Source: an uncultured Nitrospira sp. (GTDB taxonomy: Bacteria; Nitrospirota; Nitrospiria; Nitrospirales; Nitrospiraceae). From it: a DNA stretch of 64,000 nucleotides. The translations under genes and the position numbers were made by a program. The stretch is from the NCBI GenBank assembly GCA_902500995.1, contig CABVSR010000021.1, positions 6,548 through 70,547 of the forward strand, given 5' to 3'. Below, one piece after another: positions 1 to 8,036 of the stretch; within the stretch, counting starts at the first letter, position 1; every line of letters starts with the position of its first letter. The notes under the pieces are model-generated. The model ran no database searches and had not been told where the DNA came from. It saw only the letters and a list, made by a program, of their open reading frames with translations.

Positions 1-1160
1 GTTCCGTTCGATAACCAGCAGGTAATCCCCCCCGCATCTCGTCCACACACATCGGTTTTGCCATCGCCATTGATGTCCGGGTATCGGATCGTCCCATAGT
101 ACTGGGGCGCACTCCACCCGTTGGCGTCACTCCACTCGGGCCCTGTCAACGGTCCGGAAAAATTTGCGGTGCCTCCACTGTATGTAACAAGAGTGGCTGG
201 GAGCGTCGCTCCGCCTACGACTGACCCGTCCGATTGGTTCACTTGAGCGTTATTTCCAACCTGCTGTACCTGAGTAATCAGGGAACTGCTAGTTTGCTGA
301 CTATATACATACGTCAGACTATAACCACGCACGAGAATGCCATTGGCCTTGACCTCAATCGTTTTCAGTCGTTTGGCCGTCGTAATGAGATAGTTACTGA
401 CGTACATCGCCGGCGCATCAGATCGGACCTCAAGATAAAACTTCACCTGACTGGTCGGAGCCGTCGCGCCATTGCCCGTGTAGTCGATGTGATCGAGATA
501 CGCCTGTCCCTGATCTCCCACATAGGCGACGGTCATGAAATTGCCGTCACGGTCTTCTACCCGCTCTAAACACCATTTGAAAATCTTGGTTGCGTCAGCA
601 GGATCACTCATCCGAGTTGACGATGTCGTACCAAAGAGATATTTCTTACCCGTCTTATCCGTGACCTCCCACCCGGCTGTTCCTCCAGAAAGCTTTTTAA
701 TCCTGAGAAATCCCCCTTCAATCTTGGCGCGATACTCGTCAGATGGCGCAGGCGATGGAGCGGGTACGAGCTCCGCACTGGCCCCATTCACACGAATGGT
801 ATACACCCTCCCTGCTTGTTCGTCGGCCGCCGTAGGAAGATAGAGCACACCCCAGCGGGTCTGCCGCTCGATAGCCCCGACCTCCAGCTTCCAGCCCATA
901 CCGACCCAACCATTGCCGCCAGCACTCGCATAGGTCAGGGCTAAATTCGGCTGCACTCCGTTTCTTCCAGGCGGAACTTCAATAGGAATACTTGTCGTCG
1001 CCATACCCGTGAATGGATCGGCATGGACTGCACCTCCTACACTGCCAATCGGCGATTCGGTGTCTACCTCTTTCGCCATGACGGGTGGCTCTATACCGAG
1101 GATGAATACCAAGCCCGTGACAAAGACCAACACGAAGGTAGGACGACGAGTGAGACGCAT
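1..1160 (-). CDS. SpvB-domain exported protein, partial (C-terminus off left edge)
   Basis: About 386 codons are visible, read leftward off the window edge. The ATG at 1160 follows GGGAG at good spacing. Residues 1-29 look like a Sec signal peptide (basic start, long hydrophobic core, end near VMA). Residues ~35-110 carry the SpvB/Tc-toxin N-terminal signature: GSVGGAVHADPFTGMA, IPIEVPPGRNG, then GNGWVGMGWKLE. Near the edge a calcium-binding-like FG-GAP/VCBS repeat appears (DINGDGKTDV). In known families this region precedes integrin-like repeats and RHS shells of ABC-toxin B subunits or large surface proteins. Whether an RHS region or toxin tip follows cannot be seen. It is divergent from the luxR-type gene and lies on the accessory side of the tRNA scar at 3145. 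Confidence 0.85.
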   Translation of the reverse strand, partial: MRLTRRPTFVLVFVTGLVFILGIEPPVMAKEVDTESPIGSVGGAVHADPFTGMATTSIPIEVPPGRNGVQPNLALTYASAGGNGWVGMGWKLEVGAIERQTRWGVLYLPTAADEQAGRVYTIRVNGASAELVPAPSPAPSDEYRAKIEGGFLRIKKLSGGTAGWEVTDKTGKKYLFGTTSSTRMSDPADATKIFKWCLERVEDRDGNFMTVAYVGDQGQAYLDHIDYTGNGATAPTSQVKFYLEVRSDAPAMYVSNYLITTAKRLKTIEVKANGILVRGYSLTYVYSQQTSSSLITQVQQVGNNAQVNQSDGSVVGGATLPATLVTYSGGTANFSGPLTGPEWSDANGWSAPQYYGTIRYPDINGDGKTDVCGRDAGGITCWLSNG

Positions 1161-1251
1161 TACAAGCTCCCTCTTACGCTGTGGTGGCGGGCGTGCAGAA
1201 CAACCTGTGCATGCGCTAGAGAGTAGAAGAGGTGTGTGATCCTCACAATCA

Positions 1252-1279
1252 CCCCAAATGCATGTACATCTATTTGGGG
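1252..1279. promoter_or_regulatory. 28-bp near-perfect dyad, candidate operator
   Basis: The arms are CCCCAAAT-gc-ATGT and ACAT-ct-ATTTGGGG, symmetric about 1265/1266 with only two mismatched pairs. It lies 92 bp upstream of the SpvB-type start and about 280 bp upstream of the luxR-type start. Size and symmetry fit a dimeric regulator site, possibly for the adjacent LuxR-type protein (inference). It has no T-run, so an intrinsic terminator is less likely. Confidence 0.5.
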
Positions 1280-1498
1280 GTCCCATGTCAGGGGTCGCGG
1301 TCAGCTAAGCGAGGGATCCAGCGCGAGCGTGGTGTAGGAAGGAGGAAACTTTCCCATGAGCCATTCACGGGAATGAATCGCTCCAGGAAGCTGGCTTTCA
1401 CGATGAGTCTTCGCGGTTCATGTGACCGCATACGGTCACTCAGAAGGCGGGGGCCACCGAAGGCGGGGTTGAGAGTGGCCCGTCTCGCCCTTAGACTT

Positions 1499-1520
1499 GC
1501 CGGAGTGTTTCTTCTCCGGC
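1499..1520 (+). other. perfect 7-bp stem-loop in luxR leader
   Basis: GCCGGAG and CTCCGGC flank an 8-base loop (TGTTTCTT). The hairpin ends 39 bases before the luxR-type start and has no following T-run. It could be a leader hairpin or a protein site; no function is shown. Confidence 0.35.
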
Positions 1521-1559
1521 ACAGACGACTCAGGTCTAGATAGACAGCGAGGACACCAT

Positions 1560-2219
1560 ATGATGGCTGCACAGGAGCCTTGTTGGCGGAATGCGGACTG
1601 TACAGAGATGAATCCACTAAATCACAGCGGTATTCTCATCCTGTCATCCAGTCTTCAAGTCATGTACCTCAATCCTGATGTTCGTGCACTGCTGCGGGAT
1701 TTCATGCTGCGTTCCACCCCAGCGGCAGATCTCCCTCCAGCGATTCAATCATTCTGTCAGGAACTCATCCAGATGCTCCCTCTGTCTCCAAGACCAACGG
1801 ACTGGGAAGGATTACGTCTTGCGCGAGTCATTGGTTCCCCCGTTCGTCCGATTCTCATCCGGGCATTTGGCGTCCCTGGGCCACTCAACGGTGACGGACA
1901 GCTCCTGCTAGTAATCGAGCCGATTGATCAGATGCTCACTTCGCAAACAGGTTCTAGAACTCCGGTTCGCCTGACACCACGCGAGGCCTCGGTCGCACGC
2001 TATCTCTTGGAAGGCCTCACGAACAAAGAAATTGCGAACACACTTCGCTTGAGCGAGCATACGGTGAAAGATCATCTGAAGCGCCTCATGAGGAAATATC
2101 AGGTGACCACACGTACTGCGCTCGCCAGCCAACTCTTGAGGCCTCGAAACGCAGTTGCGCACCACACTCGAGGGCCTGCCGCGACCAGGGATTCGGAGAT
2201 TCATGCACTGGCAGGCTAA
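1560..2219 (+). CDS. LuxR-type transcriptional regulator with PAS-like N-terminus
   Basis: 219 aa. The C-terminal ~60 residues (about 137-195) form a GerE/LuxR helix-turn-helix: LTPREASVARYLLEGLTNKE, IANTLRLSEHTVKDHL and a conserved KYQV tail. The N-terminal half (HSGILILSSSLQVMYLNPDV) resembles a PAS fold start. There is no receiver domain and no obvious autoinducer-binding domain, so the signal is unknown. The ATG at 1560 is chosen because GAGG lies seven bases upstream; a TTG at 1497 would add 21 unlikely residues that run through a hairpin. Its last bases overlap the start of the retropepsin-like gene, so the two are probably cotranscribed. It may control the divergent SpvB-type gene (inference from position). 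Confidence 0.85.
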   Translation: MMAAQEPCWRNADCTEMNPLNHSGILILSSSLQVMYLNPDVRALLRDFMLRSTPAADLPPAIQSFCQELIQMLPLSPRPTDWEGLRLARVIGSPVRPILIRAFGVPGPLNGDGQLLLVIEPIDQMLTSQTGSRTPVRLTPREASVARYLLEGLTNKEIANTLRLSEHTVKDHLKRLMRKYQVTTRTALASQLLRPRNAVAHHTRGPAATRDSEIHALAG

Positions 2220-2904
2220 GACTCATGTGCTCATACTCACGACCTTGGGTATGCTACCGGCATTGAACGCCTATGCCACCAGCAGCCTCTTTGAATGTAC
2301 CGATGCCCAACACAAGACCGTGTTCACAGACAGCCCCCACCAACTTTTAGCCTGTCACCCATTAGACGGGTCCTCTCACGACACGTCCCCAACATCTTCA
2401 GGACCTCGCAAAGGGGAATGGGCCTCGAATGCTGGGGCGGATACCGACCGCACTCCCACCATCTCAGCCTCACACAGTCTTATCACCACCGCCATTCCGG
2501 TCGAGCGCCTCGGCCAGGTGCTTGTCGTGTCGGCCACCTTAAATGGCACCACACAGGCACGGCTCATTGTCGACACGGGTGCGTCCCAGACCATCATTTC
2601 TCACCGACTCGCATTGGATCTCGGCATCTTCTCCACAGCTCACACGACGCCGGTCGTGCTGCACACCGCCAGTGGAGTAGTCCAGGCAGATGCAGCCCTG
2701 CTGGATTCGATTCAGCTCGGCGGGACGGAGGTACGGAATAGCCACATCGTGATTCACGATCTTCCGGATCTGCCGTTTGCAGTTGATGGGCTGTTAGGAT
2801 TGAGCGTCCTGGGCGCTTATCAAATCACCCTCGATCCGAGCCGAGGAGAACTGCGCCTAGTCCCTTCGTCAGACAAATCGATTGGGCTCGCGGGAAAAAA
2901 GTAA
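2203..2904 (+). CDS. exported retropepsin-like aspartic protease with DUF4124-like N-terminus
   Basis: 233 aa. Residues ~1-25 are a signal peptide ending near AYA. Next comes a short DUF4124-like stretch (LFECTDAQHKTVFTDSP) with two cysteines. The C-terminal half is a single-lobe retropepsin/clan AA domain: LIVDTGASQTIIS supplies the catalytic Asp-Thr-Gly, and GLLGLSVLGAYQITLD the second conserved strand. Single-lobe enzymes of this clan act as dimers (known for the clan); the substrate is unknown. The ATG at 2203 follows GGAG and overlaps the luxR-type gene by 17 bases. A TTG at 2155 would only add residues before the signal peptide. Confidence 0.82.
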   Translation: MHWQAKTHVLILTTLGMLPALNAYATSSLFECTDAQHKTVFTDSPHQLLACHPLDGSSHDTSPTSSGPRKGEWASNAGADTDRTPTISASHSLITTAIPVERLGQVLVVSATLNGTTQARLIVDTGASQTIISHRLALDLGIFSTAHTTPVVLHTASGVVQADAALLDSIQLGGTEVRNSHIVIHDLPDLPFAVDGLLGLSVLGAYQITLDPSRGELRLVPSSDKSIGLAGKK

Positions 2905-2912
2905 CTCTATCG

Positions 2913-2948
2913 GATCTGCGATACTGAAATGGCATCGCGAAGTAGATC
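2913..2948 (+). terminator. possible stem-loop after retropepsin-like gene
   Basis: GATCTGCGAT pairs with ATCGC and AGATC across a five-base bulge, starting nine bases after the stop codon. No T-run follows, so a factor-independent terminator is doubtful. Confidence 0.25.
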
Positions 2949-3501
2949 AGTGCCTATCCTTTCTAATGACCCCCTGCGAAACGTTGTGTCTGGCTTTATC
3001 TGCTAAGGAGGCGCCGAGAATAGTTTGAATGTAGCGGGCACTTGCCATTGGATTCGTGCTCTTGGTTGTCCGTTCGGTTATCCACGTCAGTTTGGTACAA
3101 CAAAGAGCGAGAGATATCGCCCTGTTATAAGGAAAAACAATGTCCTGAAAAGGCTGGTGTCGACAGTTCGATTCTGTCCCTCGGCACCATAAATCATTAA
3201 AAAATACTAGCGAATCTGCCCCGCCAGCCGTCGCGCACCTCACTCCTCTTTTGTGAGTTTGTCGGCCTTTTTCAGTCTATTTGGCCCGATTGGTTGTCCA
3301 AATGGTTGTCCAAAACCAAACGCGTTGACCCGTGGGCGGAGGCTCAGTTACGGACTTTTTCCTTCCCTGCAATGCCCTATTTCACACCCATTTGGGCACT
3401 CCACACAACCTCTCCCGGATCCGTCCTCCATTCGCAGCAGATTCCTTCCAATCAGTTCGAATTGTTTTTGAGGATTTTGTGCAATCACCGGCCTGAGACA
3501 G
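2949..3501. other. gene-free stretch containing tRNA scar
   Basis: I see no supported protein gene. The stretch holds the tRNA-Phe fragment (3145-3189). It also holds a close direct repeat, TGGTTGTCCAAA, starting at 3291 and again at 3303. Such short direct repeats near an att site can be recombinase arm sites, but this is only a possibility. The IS3 element starts at its right end. Confidence 0.5.
3145..3189 (+). other. 3' fragment of tRNA-Phe (GAA), putative attachment-site scar
   Basis: The fragment starts at a Phe-type anticodon loop (CTGAAAA). It continues through the anticodon 3' strand, a variable loop, a perfect T-arm (GACAG-TTCGATT-CTGTC) and a 3' acceptor strand CCTCGGC, and ends in ACCA. 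The 5' half is missing: there is no D-arm or GCCGAGG acceptor at the right distance, and the bases before the loop pair with only three of the five anticodon-stem positions. This is what one copy of a tyrosine-recombinase att core looks like after integration into a tRNA 3' end. From the orientation, the integrated element would lie to the left with an intact tRNA-Phe beyond the window (inference). Confidence 0.8.
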
Positions 3502-3569
3502 TGGAGTGCTCCCCTTGAAATTGAGACCACCTCTACGACATGGTCCCTGAGCGGACCGGGGAGGTGGCG

Positions 3570-3896
3570 ATGGGACTCGAAGCAGCAGAACCAATTGAGC
3601 GGTGGACGGCCAAACGCCGCGTGGCGTTGGTGGTCAGCATCCTAAAGGGCGAGACCTCGGTGGCGGAAGCAGCCCGCCAGCACGGCCTGACCGTGGCCGA
3701 GGTCGACGACTGGCGGGAGAAGTTTCTGCTCGGCGCAGAGAACGCGCTCCCAAGCCGCCCACGAGACGAACAGGCCGTGAAGGACGAACAGATCAAGAAG
3801 CTCAAACAGAAGATTGCGGATCTCGTGCTGGACAACGACATTTTACGGGAGGCCTTGAAGCCCTACCCTTTGGACCGGAAGACATCCGACGCGTAA
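3570..3896 (+). CDS. IS3-family transposase OrfA
   Basis: 108 aa. An N-terminal helix-turn-helix (RRVALVVSILKGETSVAEAA followed by a recognition helix ending in VDDWREKF) is followed by a leucine-zipper-like stretch (DEQIKKLKQKIADLVLDNDI), the usual OrfA layout for binding inverted repeats and dimerising. The ATG at 3570 is preceded by GGGGAGG with five-base spacing and is preferred over the ATG at 3540. It ends eight bases before the first plausible OrfB start. Confidence 0.85.
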   Translation: MGLEAAEPIERWTAKRRVALVVSILKGETSVAEAARQHGLTVAEVDDWREKFLLGAENALPSRPRDEQAVKDEQIKKLKQKIADLVLDNDILREALKPYPLDRKTSDA

Positions 3897-3904
3897 GCGC
3901 GAGC

Positions 3905-4717
3905 GTGACGGGTGTCTCGGAACGACGAAGTTGTCAGGTGCTGGGCGTCAGCCGAGCGGGCCTGCATCGACCGGCCGCCCCGGAGCGGCGAGGCCGGAGG
4001 GCCGACCCGCCCTTGACCGAGCGCCTCCACCAGCTGATCCAGCAACATCCCACGTTTGGCTATCGCCGACTGCGAGTGTTGCTGCGCTGCCAGGACGGGC
4101 TCCTCGTGAATCGCAAAGCCGTCTATCGGGTGCTGAAACAGAAGGAGTGGTTCGTACATCAACGCGTCGCCACGCCCCGCGCCCGAGGCTGGGTGAGCCA
4201 TGCCAGCCGGAGCAATGAACGGTGGGCGATGGATGTGACGCATATTCCGTGCGGCCAGGACGGCTGGGCGCATCTCGCCGCGGTGATTGATTGTCACGAT
4301 CGCGAGGTCATCGGCTATGAGTTCGCATTGCGGAGTCGGGCGAAGGAGGCGGAGCGGGCAGTGGAAGCCGCCTGTCTCGCGCGGTTCGGGACACTGCGGC
4401 CCGTGGGGGTGCCGGTCTTGCGCAGCGATAACGGTCTGATCTTCCAGAGTCGGCGGTTTCGGCAAGCCTGTCGAGACTATCGGCTGACACAGGAGTTCAT
4501 CACGCCGTATACGCCGGAACAGAATGGGATCATTGAACGGTTCTTCCGCAATCTCAAAGAGGAATGCGTCTGGCAGCATGTATTTCGGACATTCGAGGAG
4601 GCGCGACGCGTCATTCGCGAGTGGCTGCAGTGGTACAACCAGGAGCGCCCGCATCAGGCCTTGGGCTATCGAAGCCCGGTCCAGTATCGGGCGCAACAAT
4701 CACCCCAGGTGGCTTGA
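3905..4717 (+). CDS. IS3-family transposase OrfB (DDE integrase)
   Basis: 270 aa from the GTG at 3905; the frame is open further upstream, so a -1 fusion with OrfA is also possible, although no A6G slip site is evident. An HTH_21-like helical region (QQHPTFGYRRLRVLL) leads into the rve integrase core. The DDE residues are visible: WAMDVTHI (D), LRSDNGLIF (D) and IIERFFRNLKEE (E). The C-terminus (WYNQERPHQALGYRSPVQY) is the standard IS3 ending. No frame break is seen, so it is likely functional. Confidence 0.9.
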   Translation: MTGVSERRSCQVLGVSRAGLHRPAAPERRGRRADPPLTERLHQLIQQHPTFGYRRLRVLLRCQDGLLVNRKAVYRVLKQKEWFVHQRVATPRARGWVSHASRSNERWAMDVTHIPCGQDGWAHLAAVIDCHDREVIGYEFALRSRAKEAERAVEAACLARFGTLRPVGVPVLRSDNGLIFQSRRFRQACRDYRLTQEFITPYTPEQNGIIERFFRNLKEECVWQHVFRTFEEARRVIREWLQWYNQERPHQALGYRSPVQYRAQQSPQVA

Positions 4718-4735
4718 TTTCAGGGGAGCACTACA

Positions 4736-5159
4736 AACTCTCCTACTATCTTGTCATGGGGCATGGCCCGTTGCTTGGCCGCCTCATAGGTCATCTTCAG
4801 GGGAGTCAGGAGCCGCAACACGGTGAAGGGTGCGGTAAAGGTCTCCATGCGTTGGTGTGGTTCAGCCAGTGAGGGCATATAGCACCAATGGTTGTAGACA
4901 TGGGCCACGCCGTGCGCCTTCAGCATCTCGTAATACCGTTGTCCCAGTAGGCCTGCGTTGCGAATCTCCACGGCGTACCGAAAATCCGTCTGGAGTCGTG
5001 ACAAGAAGACGTCGAGCTTCCCGAGAAACTCCTCGGCTGGCATCCCATGGCGTTGGAATTCCAACAGGAAGGGACCAGGTTGCAGGCCGAATGTGCGTCC
5101 CGGTAGGGTTGCAGCTCGAGCTCGTTGAAGGCGTAGGCATTCAGAAAGTTGGGATTCAC
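4736..5159 (-). pseudogene. DUF72 (YecE-like) gene remnant, frameshifted and cut by IS3
   Basis: The downstream part reads as DUF72: PAEEFLGKLDVFLSRL, FRYAVEIRNAGLLG, HGVAHVYNHWCYMPSLAE and LRLLTPLKMTYEAAKQR, then KIVGEF running into the IS right end. The upstream part (NPNFLNAYAFNELELQPYRD) is in another frame; the shift lies near 5090-5102 where GPFLLEFQRHG resumes. Both the N-terminal third and the C-terminus are missing, and I did not find the lost C-terminus on the far side of the IS. DUF72 proteins have a TIM-barrel-like fold of unclear function. This copy is dead. Confidence 0.8.
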
Positions 5160-5345
5160 CTGTCCGGCCGAGATCTAAAATCTAAAGCGAATTGTGTTGA
5201 AAAATCACCATGCAGTCTAGATGCTTCGAGGCGGATAATCGCGGTGAGAGTAATTGGCTCGCCCGGGAGAATATTGCCATATACCGAGACCTCGAGTTTT
5301 CTTTGGTTTCCATTTCCTCCGTCGCCAATATGCTGCGTTCCCAAT

Positions 5346-7259
5346 TTATTTATTTCCAAACATATCGAGAATTTTTTTGGCACCACTTTGCAGGGCCTCA
5401 ATCGGAGTGGGCGGTATAGTAGATGGGATACCTGTGGTCACTTTTGTGGTTTGTTTAGCCATCGTGGGTTGGCCGATCTGGGCCATATTTCCGGGAAAGG
5501 ATTCCAGTGTGCTGGACTGAGGATCGATTACGACCCGTTGGAACAAATTGTCCTTGATGACTACAAATTGCAAATGGCCATTATCTAAAAATTGCCAGCT
5601 AGTGATAGGGACACCTGCGAGGGGGGAGACAGGAGACGGGACGGATAGCACATCCTCGAAGTCATAAACGGGTTTTCCATCGAGATACATCGACCATTTC
5701 AATGTTGGATTTTTAGATCTTTTCGCTGGAACCGCAATATGTCTCCCATCGTTGCTGAAAACTGGATAGGCATATTGTAACCCTTCGGCCCCAGGCATCC
5801 AGTCAACGAAGAGCGTAGGTTGACCCGCACCCTTACCCATAAATGCAATGTGCTGCCCATCGGGACTAAAAGCCGCCGCACGTTTCCACTGAGTTGGCGA
5901 CTGTTGCACTTCTAGCATGAGAGCTTCTTCTTTTCCGCCAAAATACGTCACCGCTTCCCGCATGCCTGTATGTGCTCCGTAAAATAACCGAGATCCGTCT
6001 GGGCTAAACATCAGCGACCCTTTAGCTATTTCTTCAATTTCTTTTTCGGGCTTGCCATCAATCACCAATTGTCGTCTTGCCTTCGCCGGACGACCAACAA
6101 AGGCATGGCGTCCAGTGGCACTAAATGTGAAATCGTGAATATCCAAATAGCCGGCCGACTCTTCTCCGTCAATAACCATGTGGCTAGCCCCATTGTGGGT
6201 CGCCTGGACTGATATGTGACGGCTATCAGGTGAGAATTGCAAATCCTGAAGTTTCTGATATTCCATCCCCAATTGTTTCCCGTCGATAACTGTGATTACT
6301 CGGGGCGCTTGGAATAAATCTACTCCAACACTAAGGTTCGCAATATACCCAAGCCGGTTACCATCAGGACTAAATCGTACATTGTCTATTAACCCATAGA
6401 ATTCTCCCGGCACGCCATCCGCTACAACACGTTGCTGCGCATTTTTTTCCTGATGGATGTAGGCCCAATGATTACCGTCCGGTGAAAACGTAAAAAAGCC
6501 GCTTGAGAGATTCGTTCCATGTGTAGGGAAGTCTAGCGCCGTGCCGTCGACAACCGGTATCCAGATGGTTTCATTTTTCTCGATGGTTTTCCTGCCTAAA
6601 TAGGCAAATCGGTTTCCCGTCGCGTCAAATTGAAAATTTTGGATTTCTTGAAACGGAGGGCCGGGTGTTCCGTCAACGACCACCCTCCACTCCCCCTTGT
6701 TAAATGCGATATAACCAATATGTTTGCTGTCGGAGCTAAAATTCAGTGCATCGATCTTGACGTCATCCAGATCTTGCAGAATGACACCATCAACGACGAC
6801 CGACTTCCGTGGGCTCTGTGTGGATTTATGGGTGCCAATGTAGGCAAATCGTTGAGAGTCGGGTGAAAAAACAAAGCCGAATCCAGTCCCAAAGTCATAC
6901 GTTTTTTTATCGACTACGACTAAGTCTTTGCCAGCACGTTGGATCGGGTAGGCATAATGAGTCCCATCAGGACTAAATATGATTCCTTGGGTCGCCAACG
7001 GCTTGTGCTTGTTGGCCGTATCCATAGGCCTACCCAGGGAGTCAAACTGCTGACCATCCACACCGTCGACACTAATGACTCGTCTGCTTCCACTCGGTTT
7101 GTCGATGGCGACATGCTGCCCATCAGGACTAGCGTAATATCGCCCTTGTGTGAAGTTAGTGGGCACCTGCCCCAGGGGTGTGGAAGAAACTACCGTTTGA
7201 CCATAGGCAGCACCGGCGCTAAACAGAATACTAATCAACGTAAGGCAGGAAGTACGCAT
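5346..7259 (-). CDS. exported PD40/WD40-like beta-propeller repeat protein
   Basis: 637 aa. A signal peptide (MRTSCLTLISILFSAGAAYG) is followed by about eleven repeats built on FSPDG-x-AYIG, for example IFSPDGTHYAY, VFSPDSQRFAYIG, FSPDGNHWAYIH and FSPDGQHIAFMG. Most repeats are followed by a VVDG(x)PG strand. This is the PD40/TolB-type propeller pattern, here likely two stacked or one large propeller in the periplasm or outside. The C-terminus (~590-637) is low in repeats and ends in a short amphipathic segment. No enzyme domain is attached, so a binding or scaffold role is inferred. The ATG at 7259 has GGGGAGGGG upstream; a longer start at 7325 would precede the signal peptide. It stands alone, convergent with the IS/DUF72 remains. 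Confidence 0.8.
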   Translation of the reverse strand: MRTSCLTLISILFSAGAAYGQTVVSSTPLGQVPTNFTQGRYYASPDGQHVAIDKPSGSRRVISVDGVDGQQFDSLGRPMDTANKHKPLATQGIIFSPDGTHYAYPIQRAGKDLVVVDKKTYDFGTGFGFVFSPDSQRFAYIGTHKSTQSPRKSVVVDGVILQDLDDVKIDALNFSSDSKHIGYIAFNKGEWRVVVDGTPGPPFQEIQNFQFDATGNRFAYLGRKTIEKNETIWIPVVDGTALDFPTHGTNLSSGFFTFSPDGNHWAYIHQEKNAQQRVVADGVPGEFYGLIDNVRFSPDGNRLGYIANLSVGVDLFQAPRVITVIDGKQLGMEYQKLQDLQFSPDSRHISVQATHNGASHMVIDGEESAGYLDIHDFTFSATGRHAFVGRPAKARRQLVIDGKPEKEIEEIAKGSLMFSPDGSRLFYGAHTGMREAVTYFGGKEEALMLEVQQSPTQWKRAAAFSPDGQHIAFMGKGAGQPTLFVDWMPGAEGLQYAYPVFSNDGRHIAVPAKRSKNPTLKWSMYLDGKPVYDFEDVLSVPSPVSPLAGVPITSWQFLDNGHLQFVVIKDNLFQRVVIDPQSSTLESFPGNMAQIGQPTMAKQTTKVTTGIPSTIPPTPIEALQSGAKKILDMFGNK

Positions 7260-7295
7260 GGCCCCTCCCCATGATTGAGAAAGAATGGTGCCGCG

Positions 7296-7325
7296 ATGAT
7301 AAAGACAATCAATTAGTGTAATCAA
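7296..7325 (-). promoter_or_regulatory. predicted sigma70-type promoter of the PD40 gene
   Basis: On the minus strand TTGATT (7320-7325) and TATCAT (7296-7301) are separated by 18 bases, with the gene start 36 bases further on. The octamer AATTGATT occurs twice here, 13 bases apart, one copy covering the -35 and the other within the spacer. The match is moderate and the surrounding AT-rich patch supports it. Confidence 0.4.
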
Positions 7326-7453
7326 TTCAATTTTTCTGAGACCAACACAAGCATTTCCACTTCCGTTTTTCCTGCACCAAAGGATTCTGATTAAAAAAGT
7401 AGGAGGGCTGACCTGGTTTTGAACGAAACGATCAACCTAGTGTTCGAGGTTGC

Positions 7454-7942
7454 TGACGTTTCCCCTAAAAACGACGGCGCGAAAACGAGAGTAGAATGGT
7501 GGCTTCGACGGTCCTCGACGAAAGGGGTGGATCAATGAAGCGGTCAAAGTTCTCGGAAGAGCAGATCGTGTATGCCATTCGGCAAGCCGGTAGTGGAACT
7601 CCGGTTGGGGATCTCAGCCGGCAGCTCGGGGTGAGTGAGGCCACCTTCTATGCCTGGAGAAAGCACTATGTCCACCTCGACGTGGGTGGACTGCGACGCC
7701 TCCGTCAGCTGGAGGAAGAAACAGCCGATTGAAACGGCTCGTCGCGGACCTCTCGCTCGACAAGCAGATGCTGTCGGAGGCCCTGCGAAAAAAAGTTTAA
7801 GGCCCGCCCGCCGCCGGGAACTGCCCCAGTGGTTTCACGGAACGTTTCAGGTGAGCTGTGCGCGGGCCTGTCGCCTAGCGCAGTGGGCGAGCCTCGTGGT
7901 ATCGACTCGGCCTCGCGAAAGATCAGTCGGCGCTTCGGCTAG
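7454..7942 (+). mobile_element. truncated IS3-family (IS407-like) element
   Basis: The left end TGACGTTTCCCCTAAAAACG resembles the left end of the fuller element at 56947 (TGACGTCTCCCCGGAAAACG). Similarity to that copy continues through orfA and the first part of orfB and stops near 7942. By eye the two copies agree at roughly three quarters of positions, so they are related but not recent duplicates. orfB is lost after the region equivalent to its first ~40 codons. The element points in the same direction as the copy at 56947. Confidence 0.8.
7535..7800 (+). pseudogene. IS407-like orfA, frameshifted
   Basis: It starts MKRSKFSEEQIVYAIRQAGS and keeps a full helix-turn-helix. It loses frame near 7720 where one base of a GAG-AAC pair is missing, and stops early at 7732. 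The remaining codons ([20 protein letters not shown], ending KKV-stop at 7800) are readable in the shifted frame. An A7G run at the end is the usual -1 slip site for making OrfAB in this family. Confidence 0.75.
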
Positions 7943-8036
7943 GAAGCGGCGAGGTAGCTCATCTAGGTCCCACACATCTGCGGACATCAATTTGACTCGA
8001 TCTGTTCTCAAATCCATCCACTCACACACAAGAAAA

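Larger units (their letters stand above)
1161..1559. other. divergent intergenic region between SpvB-type gene and luxR-type gene
   Basis: No convincing gene lies in these 399 bases; the open frames on either strand have poor starts and no recognisable protein. The region should hold the promoters of both divergent genes. Two inverted repeats stand out and are listed separately: a 28-bp dyad at 1252-1279 and a hairpin at 1499-1520. I could not pick a convincing -35/-10 pair. Confidence 0.6.
3502..4735 (+). mobile_element. complete IS3-family insertion sequence
   Basis: About 1.23 kb with imperfect terminal inverted repeats. The left end TGGAGTGCTCCCCTTGAAAT matches the reverse complement of the right end TGTAGTGCTCCCCTGAAAT, with TG...CA tips as usual for IS3. 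Two frames, orfA (HTH) and orfB (DDE integrase), lie in the typical -1 relation. I see no short flanking duplication. Its right end cuts the DUF72 gene. Both frames look intact, so it may be active. Confidence 0.9.

Noticed and set aside
3013..3189. Possible full tRNA with 5' acceptor GCCGAGA near 3013
   Set aside because: The distance to the CCA end is about 175 bases, no D-arm lies between, and the anticodon stem is not closed. Only the 3' part is real.
3863..4699. 278-codon minus-strand frame inside the IS3 element
   Set aside because: Antisense to the intact DDE transposase.
5156..5401. 81-codon minus-strand frame at the end of the PD40 gene
   Set aside because: It begins inside the PD40 coding sequence in another frame and has no family signature.
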